From Saksenaea vasiformis B4078 (lineage: Eukaryota; Mucoromycota; Mucoromycetes; Mucorales; Saksenaeaceae): 64,000 nt of DNA. Location of the stretch: the NCBI GenBank assembly GCA_000697055.1, contig JNDT01002184.1, forward strand, positions 51,433 through 115,432, given 5' to 3'. The position numbers and the translations under genes were made by a program. Position 1 is the stretch's first letter. Every line of letters starts with the position of its first letter. The notes beneath the pieces were generated by a model, which saw nothing but the letters and a program-made list of their open reading frames with translations, was not told where the DNA came from and made no database searches. Below are positions 47,698-58,370 of this stretch, in pieces.

Positions 47698-50600
47698 CTA
47701 GTAGTTGGTTCTCATGAATTCGAAGAAAGCAAAGTTGTCGGGATGAGGGCCATATTTGTAGACGAATTGGGAGGCGAGGTAAGCACCGAAGATAGCCTTG
47801 ACATAGTTTTCAGGCACACGGTTCAACAAGGTTTCCAAACCAAGCTTCTCAAGAAGCAACTTGGGGAAGGCCTTGAGAAGGACAGCATGGCGGAGCTCGA
47901 CATTTTCCCAGAGACCAGTGTTCTGCAATTGCTCGTTCAACTGGACGATGGCGGTGGACAAGTCGTCGGAAAGAATGGAGATAGGAGTCTTGGTCTTCTG
48001 GTGTTCGCGCCACAATGCCTCGAATTCGAGGGCTGCGTTGCGTTCAATGACAGCCTGGACCTGCTCAACATAGTTTTGGTAGAATTCTGGGACTTCACCA
48101 TCCTTGACACACATGTTCTCAATGAACTCGGCATCGTTGAAGGCCAAAGCGGCCAAGACTTCGAGCGAGGACGAGGTGACACCACCCTTGTTTGCAGAAG
48201 CATCCTTGAAAAGAACAATGCCAGCCTTTTCGAGACGGAGACGGGCTTCCTGGGTAATGAACAAGTTGGCACCTTCGACAATGTACTTGAAGAGAGGAGT
48301 GCCGTCTTCGTTGATAACCTTCTTAACGTTGTTGATATCAATGGATTCGGGACGGCCACCACAGGGGACGAAAACGGTGGCAGAAGCAAGAGGATGGGTG
48401 TGGAAGCTGTTACGGAAGTGGAAACCGTTCTCAACGACCTCACCGTTGGGAAGAGTCACGTTGGTGTCTTCGATCAACACACGGAAACCTTGGTCGGACA
48501 ACTTAGAGACATCGAACTGGTTGACCATGACACGTGCTTGAGCCAAACGCAACAACTCCTCGCGGTTGATACCCTGGGGATCGTACAACACACCGGAACC
48601 ATCAACAATGGCTGTGGTCTTGTCCTTGGAGATCTTGATTTCGTTGGAGCCCAAGTCACCATCGGGACCACCAGTCTGGAGTTTGGTGCACTCCTCCTCA
48701 ACCAAGCCCAAGGTGCGGTAGATACCCAAGACATACTGATGGACAGAGCGGGTGGTCATACCATAGGTGTCGTGGGGAATACCACCAAGGGACTGACTCT
48801 TACCGGTGGTGAAGGCCTTCCAGAAGCTGGCGCCACGCTTGCGGGCATGCTGAGAAGCCCAGTCCATGAAGTCGGCAGTACCCTCATCGGGACCAAGGAA
48901 GAGAATCTCAGGCTTACCAACCAAATCCACCAAAGGATCCTTGATACCGGGTGTCTTGCCGTCGATCAAAAGATCGAGGACGGAATCGACATACTTGGTG
49001 AAGGCAACCTTGGCCTTGTCCTGCTGGTCAATGTTCAACAGGATGGTACCCTTGGAACCACCTTCGGGGATATCCTTGTTCTTGCGCTGCTGTGTGGCGG
49101 CCAAAGCGTAGTTCTCGTCGAACAGGGTGCGAAGATTGATGGAGTAGGCTTCGCGGTTACGGGAACGAATGATACGGATACCACCACGGGCAACATCACG
49201 GAAACGAATGTGGAAACCTCTGAATTCGGAACCAACGACGAAGAACATACCGTAGGGCTTGTTGGGATACTCGATCTCGGGCAAGAAGCCGGCGTTGAGA
49301 CGGAAGGACAGCGCGACCTTGGTAGTCTGGTAGAAGTTGGTCTTGAGCACGTGCTTGTTGAAACTCAGGAAAGATTCAAAGACAAGTTGTTCGTGAGCGT
49401 TGGAGGTGAGGGACTTGATCTTCTTGCTCAACTGCTCATCGGTCAAGTCTTCAATGGTGGTCAGACGCTGGTAGGACATGGTGGGTTGGAGAGAAGCCTC
49501 GCGCTGGTTGACATAGTGAACCTTAGCGAAATTGGCATACAACAACTTGATGAGCTCAGGATACTGCTTGATGATGTCAAGAATGTATTCACGGGTAAAA
49601 GTATCCTGGCGAAGACGCTTCTTCATCTTGGACAAGACTTCTTCGTGCATGGGGTTGGTACGGTCAAGGATATCGTTCAAGCTCAGATATTCCTTGCCCA
49701 GACGGTTCAGGAAGTGTTGGGCGAAAATCCAACCAACATAACCGTAAACGGTTTCCTGCACAGACAACTTGTTGGTCTTGAAGAATTCTTGAAGGGGAGT
49801 GGAAGGAAGGCAGTAGAGAAGGGAGGTCTCCTTCATGACCTGGTAGATCGAATGCTCGATTGGTACGGCCTTGCTGCCAGGAAGGGGATGGAGGTACAAG
49901 CCCATGATGGTCACACCATTGGAAAATTGTTCTATCAATTCCAGAACATCCGTCAGCTCACTGGCTCACAATCACCCATCAAACCATCTTAACACTTACC
50001 AACATATTTGCGAGCGGAATACAAATCGTAGTAATGGTACAAATCAGACATAGCGGAGAAGAAGCCATTGGTGCTTTCCTGACGATAACCAATGATAAGG
50101 CGGCGCTCACGGCTGCCCTTGACCTCGTACATCTCGATGACAGGGCCATCACGTTCGAGGACACTGCGCATGACCTCTTCGTAGACCTTCTTGGTGTGGT
50201 CGGTAGCCTTCTTCAAGAAGTTGACGTCGGCAACCTGGTTGATATCCAACAGCTGTTCATCGGTGGGTTCTTGGTTGACAAACTGACACTTGGTGACAAA
50301 GTAGCAACGAAGCTGGGAGGTCACATTGGAGACAGTGCTTGTAGAGCGGTAGGACTCGAGGCGGTAGGCGCCAGAAGGCTTAGATCCGTCGAGGTACTTC
50401 TCGTCGATCCTTAAAAGAAAATCCCGTTAGGCACTGTCTTTCCTTTTTTGTCACAAGTCCAGATGGCCCCGAAAAGGGCAAATTCCACACCATTCCACTT
50501 ACTTTTTCTCGCACTGCGGACCCTTGAGCTGAGAAACACCAGGTTGGGAAGAGTGAATATAGACCGAAGATTCTTCCGATTCCTTCTCTAGGTTGATATC

Positions 50601-50990
50601 CAAAGCATTGGAGTTCTTTGTGTAGGCCACAATCTTGGAACCGTAGAGAGCCATGATGTGCTTGGCAATTGTCTCGACAGATTCGAGGGCAAAGTAGAAG
50701 TCGTCAATGCCAAGGTTACTGATAAGAAGCAACAGACATGAGTTTCCTTATCTTGAAAAAAAAAACCCGCCCTTACGCAAGGTAACTTACCCATAGAACC
50801 AAGACACCTCGTTCTGGACTAGTTCCTTGGGAAGGAAACCAATACCCTCCAGATAGGCGCAGACCTCGCCCATCTGCTCGGCCTTGCCAGCGAAGACATT
50901 AGCGTTGTAACCGCACTCATCATTGATAGTGTGGGCCAAATCGTTCATAATGCCAGGGGCACTGGGAGGCTCAAGACTGTCAACCGTCAT
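47698..50990 (-). CDS. GDH2: NAD-dependent glutamate dehydrogenase, large fungal type
   Basis: Oxidatively deaminates glutamate to 2-oxoglutarate and ammonium with NAD; the catabolic GDH of fungi. Exons 50791-50990, 50503-50718, 50000-50409 and 47698-49964 give 1030 residues, the expected size class. The catalytic core lies in the last exon: FHIRFRDVARGGIRIIRSRN, TLFDENYALAATQQRKNKDI, PEGGSKGTILLNI (substrate lysine region), EILFLGPDEGTADFMDWAS and TTGKSQSLGGIPHDTYGMTT, then the NAD-binding part (TGGPDGDLGSNEIKISKDKT). The N-terminal half is the regulatory region of this family. A TATAAATA box is about 80 bp upstream. The opposite strand is open for 779 codons across the last exon; see findings. 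Confidence 0.96.
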
Positions 50991-51069
50991 GATGTGGAGG
51001 AAGTTTTAGAAAAAAGGTATGTGTGTTAAAATGTGGGGAAAACAGCAGAACAACACGAAAATGCCAGAG

Positions 51070-51077
51070 TATTTATA
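51070..51077 (-). promoter_or_regulatory. TATA box of GDH2
   Basis: Minus strand TATAAATA, about 80 bp upstream of the ATG at 50990. A good consensus at a sensible distance. Confidence 0.5.
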
Positions 51078-53849
51078 TGGAGCCATGACTCAGAAATTAA
51101 GGGACAGCGAAGTGAAGGAGAAGATCGTGACGATGTTTCGTCCCATTTTTAGTGCCTGATTTAGGTGCCGCTCACTATATGAAAGGCGTGTAAATAATCG
51201 CGCAATTTTGATTGGTTTAAGCGTGAGAAAACTTTCGTGGGCCAGAAGCAATGGCGCGATGCCCAAACGGAGTTGCTGGGGAGTTTTTGAGTGTTGCACT
51301 TTACAAAAAAAAAGTCACTATTTTAACCATCCAATCATTTTTAAAATTTAGCTCCAGAACCCGACCCTACTTTTACCCTTTTCGATCAGTCCACATCCCC
51401 CTTCGGGTGCCGTTCCCGCGGGATGATTTCTCCACGAGCCTGGGCCCATCATTTCGCCTGAACAACCTACTTTTTTTCTTCTTATTTAACCTATATAAGC
51501 TAGATAAAGTAGGCTAAAAAAGCATGTAAAGCGCTAAAGAAGTCGATTGGACGAAAAAGAAATGCCCCTGCCAACTGTTACATCATTACTAGTCGATTTT
51601 TTTAAGCACAGATGGTTGTGGGGTAGCGGGCTTTCGGCATAATCAACTCAGTATTATCCCGTGCCTCCCCACGTTGCTTACCCAAAAAAAAAAAAAAGAA
51701 AAAGAAGGTTATTCAGGTACGTGTCAAGAGAGCAAAGGCCAAAAAAGAATAACTTTCCCACGACCTATCCGGAAGTAACCTGACTGTAATAACAGTTAAA
51801 GACATATGGGGTTATACTTCATGTATTAGATCTGGGACTCTTGCTGCACCTTTAGACTGAAACAGGGTTCAGAAAGGTGACTCAATAGATGATTGGGTTC
51901 CCCGTGAATTCCCCTGGATAACTTGTTGGTGGCAAGAGAGGAACCATGATGTCTAACCCGTAAGTTTAATCTTAACAAAAGGAGACATGGGAACTGGTCA
52001 TTCCCTGGAGATTGTTGCACTTTTTTTTTCTTTTATGCTTAGTGCCACAAATAGAATATGCAGAGGGTCCATAATGAGGGTAACGGAAAAGAAGACGAAT
52101 GTAAAACCCAGGAAAATTATCAAGAACCAGGGTAACAAGAGCGGAACCGTTGCGCTTTTCTCCAACTACGAGTGTTGCTTGTTATTATGGTAAAACGCGA
52201 TGGCAAGAGGGAAAACATGGAGACGAACACGGGAAACCTCTAATTCATACTCAGTCATTATCGGGGAAGATAAATCCTACTCTTATTGACGATCACCAGC
52301 AACCACGTTGACAATAGCAAAAGAAAAAAGTATCACCGGTATACACACAGCGTGAAATGATAAAAGGGGCGACCGTAACATATATTTGTAAATATTACGA
52401 GGCAAAAACGGAAGGCAAATAGGATCATCCTCACTTGTGTCAACTGGTTGATTGTTTCTTCCCCTCCTTCAAAAAACTCCGACTAAAACTCACCGCGGAA
52501 CAATAACACGGAAAAAAATAGGTCTCAAGGGGTTAGACAGTCTTAAAGGGTGAAACCTCATGCACTGCTACAGCCGTCAACGCCTCCTGGAATTTGTGTT
52601 ATAAATATGTGGCGCATGTTGCATACTGCAGTTATGGAAGACCATATGTTTGACAGAATAAACAATGAATGGTTCAGATTCACAACCTATAAAGTAGTAT
52701 TAGAGTTGCTGCTACAAAGGGTAAACTACTGCAAATAGATTGTGACAATCAGACCAATTCTCGGAAGCTCCCTGCCCGTCCCTTCATCATCTGTCAGCAT
52801 CCCGCAGAAATGGAGGTATTTTCATTCGTCAATGTCAAGAAAAAATAAGACACGGTGGATTCTTCTTTGTGTGGCTCCACTAGAGAGGAAAGCACATAGT
52901 CTTGCTTCCTTTTTCCAAGCCTGAAGCAAAAAAAGACTCTTCTTTCACTTTGCCGTTAGCAGAAATCAAGGTCCTACACCAAGTACGTTTAGGAAAAGGG
53001 CGATGCCAACACCTTCATTGCAATCCTTGCTTCTAGCTTGGTTGGTCTTTACGTGCCACAAATTTGAATCTTAAGTCATGTTGCAATGTCCGCTTAAATA
53101 TGCAATGACACCAAGTAAATAACGTAAGCAGCGGTGAAAATGGCGCTTGCTACTGACAATGGCACTGATACAGTGCGAACCATATTCCTTGATTGTGTTG
53201 CCATGACTGGATATATGCTTTTTTTGGTCATTGCATAATTGCCAAACTTTGGTTTAGACAATATGAGATATGGACATCTTAATTGTCGCTTTGACATGTC
53301 AGTTTACGAAGAATACAAGCACACGCTTAGTGGTGCAAAAAATATCCAATCAGTGGACCCTTAACGTCGGAATTCCGACTTAAAACTTTTAACCTTACCA
53401 GCTCTCATTTATGCATCGGTAAACCTATGATCCATGAAGTCATGAAAATAGCGTCGTCCAAATGTACTTTATTTTTGTAGGATATATAAAAAAATAATGA
53501 GACTTCGTTCGAAATCTGGTTTTGGCATGTAAGATCGCGCTAACTTCAACATCCCAAGTGGAAAATTGCATATAGAACGATTAATGGTACTAGTACACAG
53601 AATGTCAATTCCCAAAGTCAATCGTTTCATCCGCGCATAAAAAATGATACCCTCCGTGAAGCAAAAGCGGTACTGACATCTTAAGGAACTCTACTCGCTT
53701 ATGCAGTTGAGATGCGGTTTATTTGGAACAACCTGTATCAGTACTTAACTGACAAGGCAAAATAGAGCTTAATGACAGATACTGTTACTAACCTGTAGGA
53801 GGCTGGATTCTGACACAAGCGTCAAGTGATATATATATATATATACATA
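51078..53849. other. Intergenic, no supported gene
   Basis: About 2.8 kb upstream of GDH2. It has poly-A/T tracts (51680, 52020), short open frames only and an (AT)n run at about 53828-53850. No gene, tRNA-like or repeat structure that I can support. Confidence 0.45.
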
Positions 53850-54666
53850 TATAGGAACAGAATACACTTTCTTTCCCGCCCCCCTTTCTTTGTTCCTTGC
53901 TTTTTTGTTTTACCCTTGCCCATTACCATTATCTCTTCCTTTCTCTACCTCCATTTCATACGCAATTAGCTTCTTCTTTCCTCTATACCATTTCTTTGTT
54001 TTTGTTTAATTCTATATATATATATATATATATCATATGTAAAGTGATTTCTCATTCGCAGTTAATTACCACTCGGTCATTTCAAGCAATTATAGTATAA
54101 AGAACACTTTTAATAACTGCTGCATTTAGCTGAAACTATTATGACTTCGCCTTTTGTAAACTGTTCGCAATCAGTAAAGTCAATGATGTCAAGAGATGAG
54201 GAAGACCTCAACAATGTATCCCGCTGGCGAGATTCGGATTGCATAAAGAAATAACTTTCAAGTAAAAGAGAACGGCTCTTTAGTAATTCGGTAAAAAGTA
54301 AATGGTACTTCTTTTATAAATGAACAAAGTGAACACAACTTTGTTTTCAGAGTGAAAATTGAGTAAAAGCGGACTTTTTAGCATACTGAAAAAGAGGGCA
54401 CACTTTTCTACTAAGAAAAAAAGTGATGGTAAGTGGACTGGACTTTTTAAAGTGAGTGAAAAGTTAAGTGAAAAGTAAGTAAAAGCGGATTTTTTTTTGG
54501 AATATACTCAAAAGAGGATGCACTTTTCTACTAAGAAAAAAGTGAACAGACTTTCTTGGTAGTGACTTCACTTAAAAAAGTGGTTTTAGATAACTTAGTG
54601 AAAAAGTAGTGAAAGCTTCACTAAAAAAAAGTGATTTCACTTCAAAAAGTGAATTCTGTTCCTATA
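53850..54666. mobile_element. Non-autonomous element with inverted ends (MITE-like)
   Basis: The ends are inverted copies. The left end reads TATAGGAACAGAATACACTT (53850 onwards) and the right end on the opposite strand reads TATAGGAACAGAATTCACTT (54666 downwards). The interior (~820 bp total) has no coding frame. The right 350 bp is packed with AAGTGA/TCACTT hexamers and contains an imperfect direct repeat: a block around 54365-54437 recurs around 54480-54546, including ACTTTTCTACTAAGAAAAAA. Subterminal repeats of this kind are typical transposase-binding arrays. The autonomous partner is unknown. Confidence 0.65.
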
Positions 54667-54716
54667 GTGTTTTTCGAAAATACAGTATACATATAGAGTA
54701 GATGATCCTTTACTAG

Positions 54717-54870
54717 CACTGTGGGAAAGGCTTTACCGACAATTCACTTGTTTTTGTCATTTTGAGGCACACTACTGCCGAATATGTCTTGGAGCTGACA
54801 CAATGATTCCGACTATTTACCTGAAAATGACAAAAACAGGTGAGTTGTCGGTACCTTTTCCCCATAGTGG
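54717..54870 (+). repeat. Left terminal inverted repeat with internal palindrome
   Basis: Matches the reverse complement of 58196-58370 along its length, apart from a ~20-bp difference near 54768. It is itself an inverted repeat: 54735-54767 (ACCGACAATTCACTTGTTTT onwards) pairs with 54820-54852, which could form a hairpin with ~33-bp arms. Confidence 0.85.
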
Positions 54871-54941
54871 AAGAACGAAAGGCCCCAACGACGAAGAAAA
54901 GAAGTGCTACGCGTCAGCTGTTACGACGTGAAACTCGATAC

Positions 54942-57517
54942 ATGAACAAATGCTTGAGTAAAGCCACAGACGCTGCCGCACCTCAGAACAAAAGGAATGA
55001 GTGGCAACGACGAGCAGAGCTTTCTTTTCAAAGACGGGCTGCCATGTATCAGGAACACAAAAAAAGTCCCCCGCTGGACACCAATGCAGGAACTCAGCAA
55101 GCTGAGGGAGATGATATCCAGAAGAACGATGCTGATGAATCGCAAGACGATACTGCTGAGCTGTTGCTAAAAAGTGGTATGGATGAAGAGTGTATAGTGG
55201 AGGCCCTGCTTGAGATGAACGTGGAAGAAGAAGAAGAAGAAGAAGAAGAAAGCGAGAAGCGAGAATCGTGTGAATCCGAAAGTTCCAATCGAAAAATCAA
55301 TGCTCTGAAGACACTGACGAAAAAGCTTCTTCTGTCCAACACACAAGTTGATGATACTTTCGAGGAAAAAGTTCGCTCAGCATGGAAAGGCAGGGAGGAA
55401 CCGACATCCAAAGAGATCGGCGCCGTCACGAATATCAGCAAATTATTGCAGCCTTTCATACCCGACAAGGATACGCCACGATGTACTATGCTGCATATGC
55501 CTCTAGTGATGATATCAAACACCGTTCAACGTGTAGCCGGGTATGGTGCCTACACGAGGGAGATCTGTCCTGTTGTAAGCCCAGCGTCAATCCACGCACT
55601 GCCTCTGGATGCTCGCACTATGTACGAAGTCGTGGCATCTTCTGCACGTCAAGACGGTTATATCATCAGAGACAGACGTAACCTTCCGATCACATCAGCT
55701 GACTGGGCAACCCACAACGAAGAAGGCACATTTGCGTCATTCTTTAATGTAGAAGAGATCCACAGGATTTGCTCCTCGTACAACTTGGAATTTGACCATA
55801 GGATCATGCAGTTGCCAAATGGAACTGTCCGCATCCAGGGTGTACTCAAGGAAACTGTGAATCCATCCATCTCTTACTATAATGAGAGACGAAAAGCAAA
55901 GAGCAACCGGAAGGAATCTACGAAGACCATAGACGAGACCACTCCTGGGATGAGAGAGAAGTTGAGCACAGCGGACTCCATTACCAGCGACCTCAGCAAG
56001 AATTTGAAGAACAAGAACGCAAAGCTCCGAAAAGCAGACAATGATGTAAAGAAACAAAAAGGCATCCTGAAAGATATGAGAAAAGTAGCTGCTACTGGTG
56101 CATCTACTCCCGTTCAAACCCACCAATTCGAAGCGGAACGCCGAGCTCTCTATCGGGCATTGAAGGAGTTGAAAACGGTCCGTGCAACCTGTCAGAAAGA
56201 AGTACTCAAACTCAAGCTTCAACTAAAAGCTGCGCGAGGGAACAGGTGGAAATTGATACATGTAAGTCATGGATCTACATCTGAAATATACACTTATCAT
56301 GCTGACTCAAAAAAAAAAAGGGCGAAACATCCACGAAGGACACGGGAAAAAAGACTCTCCGTTGTCCACCACCCACCATTGAAGCTCCTGCTTGTGAAGA
56401 GGCATGTGAGAAACGAGATATTTCAGAACTGGTGGCAGCACCACAGAGGACAGATCGTGAGATAATTTTTGGAGGTACTGACTATGGGATTGTGACTATG
56501 GCTACGACGATCCGCTTGACAAAAGCTCAATACGACAACAAGATCCAGCTATATAACCGCCTCTCGCTGCTTGCAGACGCGGACAACGATGACTCAATGG
56601 AAGGAGACAACACTATGGAAGTAGATATGCTTGGTGATGGCTCCATGGAGGCTAATCAACCCATTCCCGAACCTTCTCTGCAACCGCCGCGCATCAGCTG
56701 TTTCCATATCTCAACTGAAGAGATCAACCAGAAGACACTTCACCGGAAGAACGCGAAGAAGCTTCTAAGAAGAAAAAGAAAAACGCCACAAGTACGAGAA
56801 GCCGAAAAACTCCTAGAATCAAACAGCTTGAGCACAGCTTCTACATTAACAGATGTCTTTCAACGATATGTGAACGGTCTGACAGTGCGATCGACTCTGC
56901 GGGACTTTTACCATAGCAAGCGAACGTGCAAGGAGGGCGTAACTGGCGAGCTACTCAATAAAGTGGTCCAAGACCGCTTTGCATCACAGGAGCGTAGGTT
57001 TGTATCCGGCCGCACAAAAGCAAATATGAAAGCACCGAATACATCAATAATGTGCATCGGCAGCGCAGGCACTGGCGTTGGCTCGCGGATCGGCGGGCAT
57101 GCAAGACGGGGTGGCGGACAATTCCGCAAGCGTCATAGATGATATTGTCCTGTAGCCATGACAAACGAGTTTATGTCCTCCCAAACTTGCAGCACATGCT
57201 TCAATATGATCACGCATCCAAAACAGCGTAAATTGGTGAACGGCCGATGGAAAACAGTCTCTAACTATGGATCTTCGCTCTGCATGAATCCCGAATGTCC
57301 GACATACATAACAGGACGCAACACACAAAATCGTGACGCGCAAGCCGCGGACTGCATCGCGATTGCTGGAGCAAGTCGATTACTTACCGGACTCACTTTG
57401 CCATGCTTTGACCAAACCAGTCACTTCCATACTGGCCGACCTTTCCTTTTCCACCGTGATCCACCGGTAACTGGTATGTCAAATTTTTATAGGAATTCAA
57501 CTAAAACGTTAATATAG
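54942..57517 (+). pseudogene. Fanzor1 (TnpB-related RNA-guided nuclease family), one in-frame stop
   Basis: Two exons, start to 56261 and 56321-57517 (intron GTAAGT to AAAAG, 59 nt), form one frame of ~840 residues interrupted by a single TGA at 57140-57142. The first in-frame ATG is 54942; the frame is open further into the left repeat. N-terminal half: poly-Glu tract, Lys-rich coiled coil (LKNKNAKLRKADNDVKKQKG). RuvC-like signatures follow. Motif I is IIFGGTDYGIVTMATT (Asp). A ring of Lys/Arg helices leads to RRFVSG and a Gly-rich MCIGSAGTGVGSRIGGHARR segment. After the stop comes TNEFMSSQTCSTCF (alternative Glu plus first zinc Cys pair), then SLCMNPECPTY (second pair) and NRDAQAADCIAIAG (motif III Asp). 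This order is diagnostic of Fanzor/TnpB. The family is RNA-guided DNA cleavage. The TGA removes the zinc ribbon and motif III unless read through. Confidence 0.82.
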
Positions 57518-58195
57518 GTGCGACGCAGGTCCCCGTTCCTACGGGAATACCATAGTGGTAAGCCTCATTCACAGACATCAATTCTAGTATAACTAACTAC
57601 GGTGTTGTTTTCGCCCGTTCGGAATCTTTTTTTGCGTCACCGCGGCATTCACTTCCCGTTGACGCAAAACTGATTTCCGAGCGGCGCAAAACACGCTGCA
57701 AAAACCAGTACTTAGTGAGACACCCCAACTTTGACCCCCTATTTCTCAAACTTTTTTTGTACTTAACAATCAAAAAGAATATGATACATTTATCATAAAC
57801 GATATAATAAACACAGCTATATATTGAATTCTGATAACTTTTGTGCTGGCGGCGAGAAATAGCTGCCCAAAGTTGAGCAAAAAAATTGCCGAGTTTAGGT
57901 GACGCGCACCATATTTAAAATTACGACCAACTAAAGAACCATAAAGTCATGATGGAAAAAAAGGAATATCTAGGTTAAAAAAAAACAATATCACCAGCGC
58001 TCAGCATGGAATGAAGGCGCTATGCCGCCTCCAAGTCTTGCGTTCCTCTGACTCCTTTGAATGCCGCCACTCGTTTCGCAAGTCAGTAACGGTATCCGTC
58101 ACCAAGCTCTATTTTGCCATATCAGTTAAATATCGTACAAATTAAACCATACTTTCAACTGAAAAAAGGCACGCAGAGTTCCTTTCAAGACACCC
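57518..58195 (+). other. Non-coding right part of the Fanzor element
   Basis: About 680 bases without a supported gene between the Fanzor stop and the right repeat. In TnpB and Fanzor systems the guide RNA is transcribed from the 3' end of the gene through to the element end, so this interval plus the right repeat is where it would be expected. No guide RNA can be identified from sequence alone. Confidence 0.4.
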
Positions 58196-58370
58196 ACACC
58201 ATGGGGAAAAGGTACCGACCACTCACCTGTTTTTGTCATTTCCAGGTAAATAGTCGGAATCATTGTGTCAGCTTCAGGACATACTTGGCAGTAATGTGCT
58301 ACACTGCAACGACTATCTACCTGAAAATGACAAAAACAGGTGAATTGTCGGAAACGCATTTCCCACAGTG
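58196..58370 (-). repeat. Right terminal inverted repeat with internal palindrome
   Basis: Inverted counterpart of 54717-54870. Its own palindrome arms are 58214-58246 and 58320-58352. The last codons of the neighbouring minus-strand gene are read from this repeat. Confidence 0.85.

Larger units (their letters stand above)
54717..58370 (+). mobile_element. Fanzor-bearing DNA transposon with long terminal inverted repeats
   Basis: A 3.65-kb element bounded by inverted repeats of about 154 bp (left) and 175 bp (right). The outer ends are CACTGTGGGAAAGGCTTTAC on the left and CACTGTGGGAAATGCGTTTC on the right (opposite strand). They are followed on both sides by CCGACAATTCAC-type and GTTTTTGTCATTTT blocks. 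Inside is one spliced gene related to TnpB/Fanzor1, and about 680 bp of non-coding sequence lies before the right repeat. No conventional DDE transposase is present inside, so mobilisation would need help in trans. I see no clear target-site duplication. Confidence 0.82.

Noticed and set aside
47653..49992. 779-codon plus-strand frame as a gene
   Set aside because: It is exactly antisense to the catalytic exon of a well-conserved GDH and has no recognisable domain of its own.
54717..58370. Assignment of the element to the CACTA class from its CACTG ends
   Set aside because: No 2-3 bp target duplication flanks it and no CACTA transposase is present; the shared first letters are not enough.
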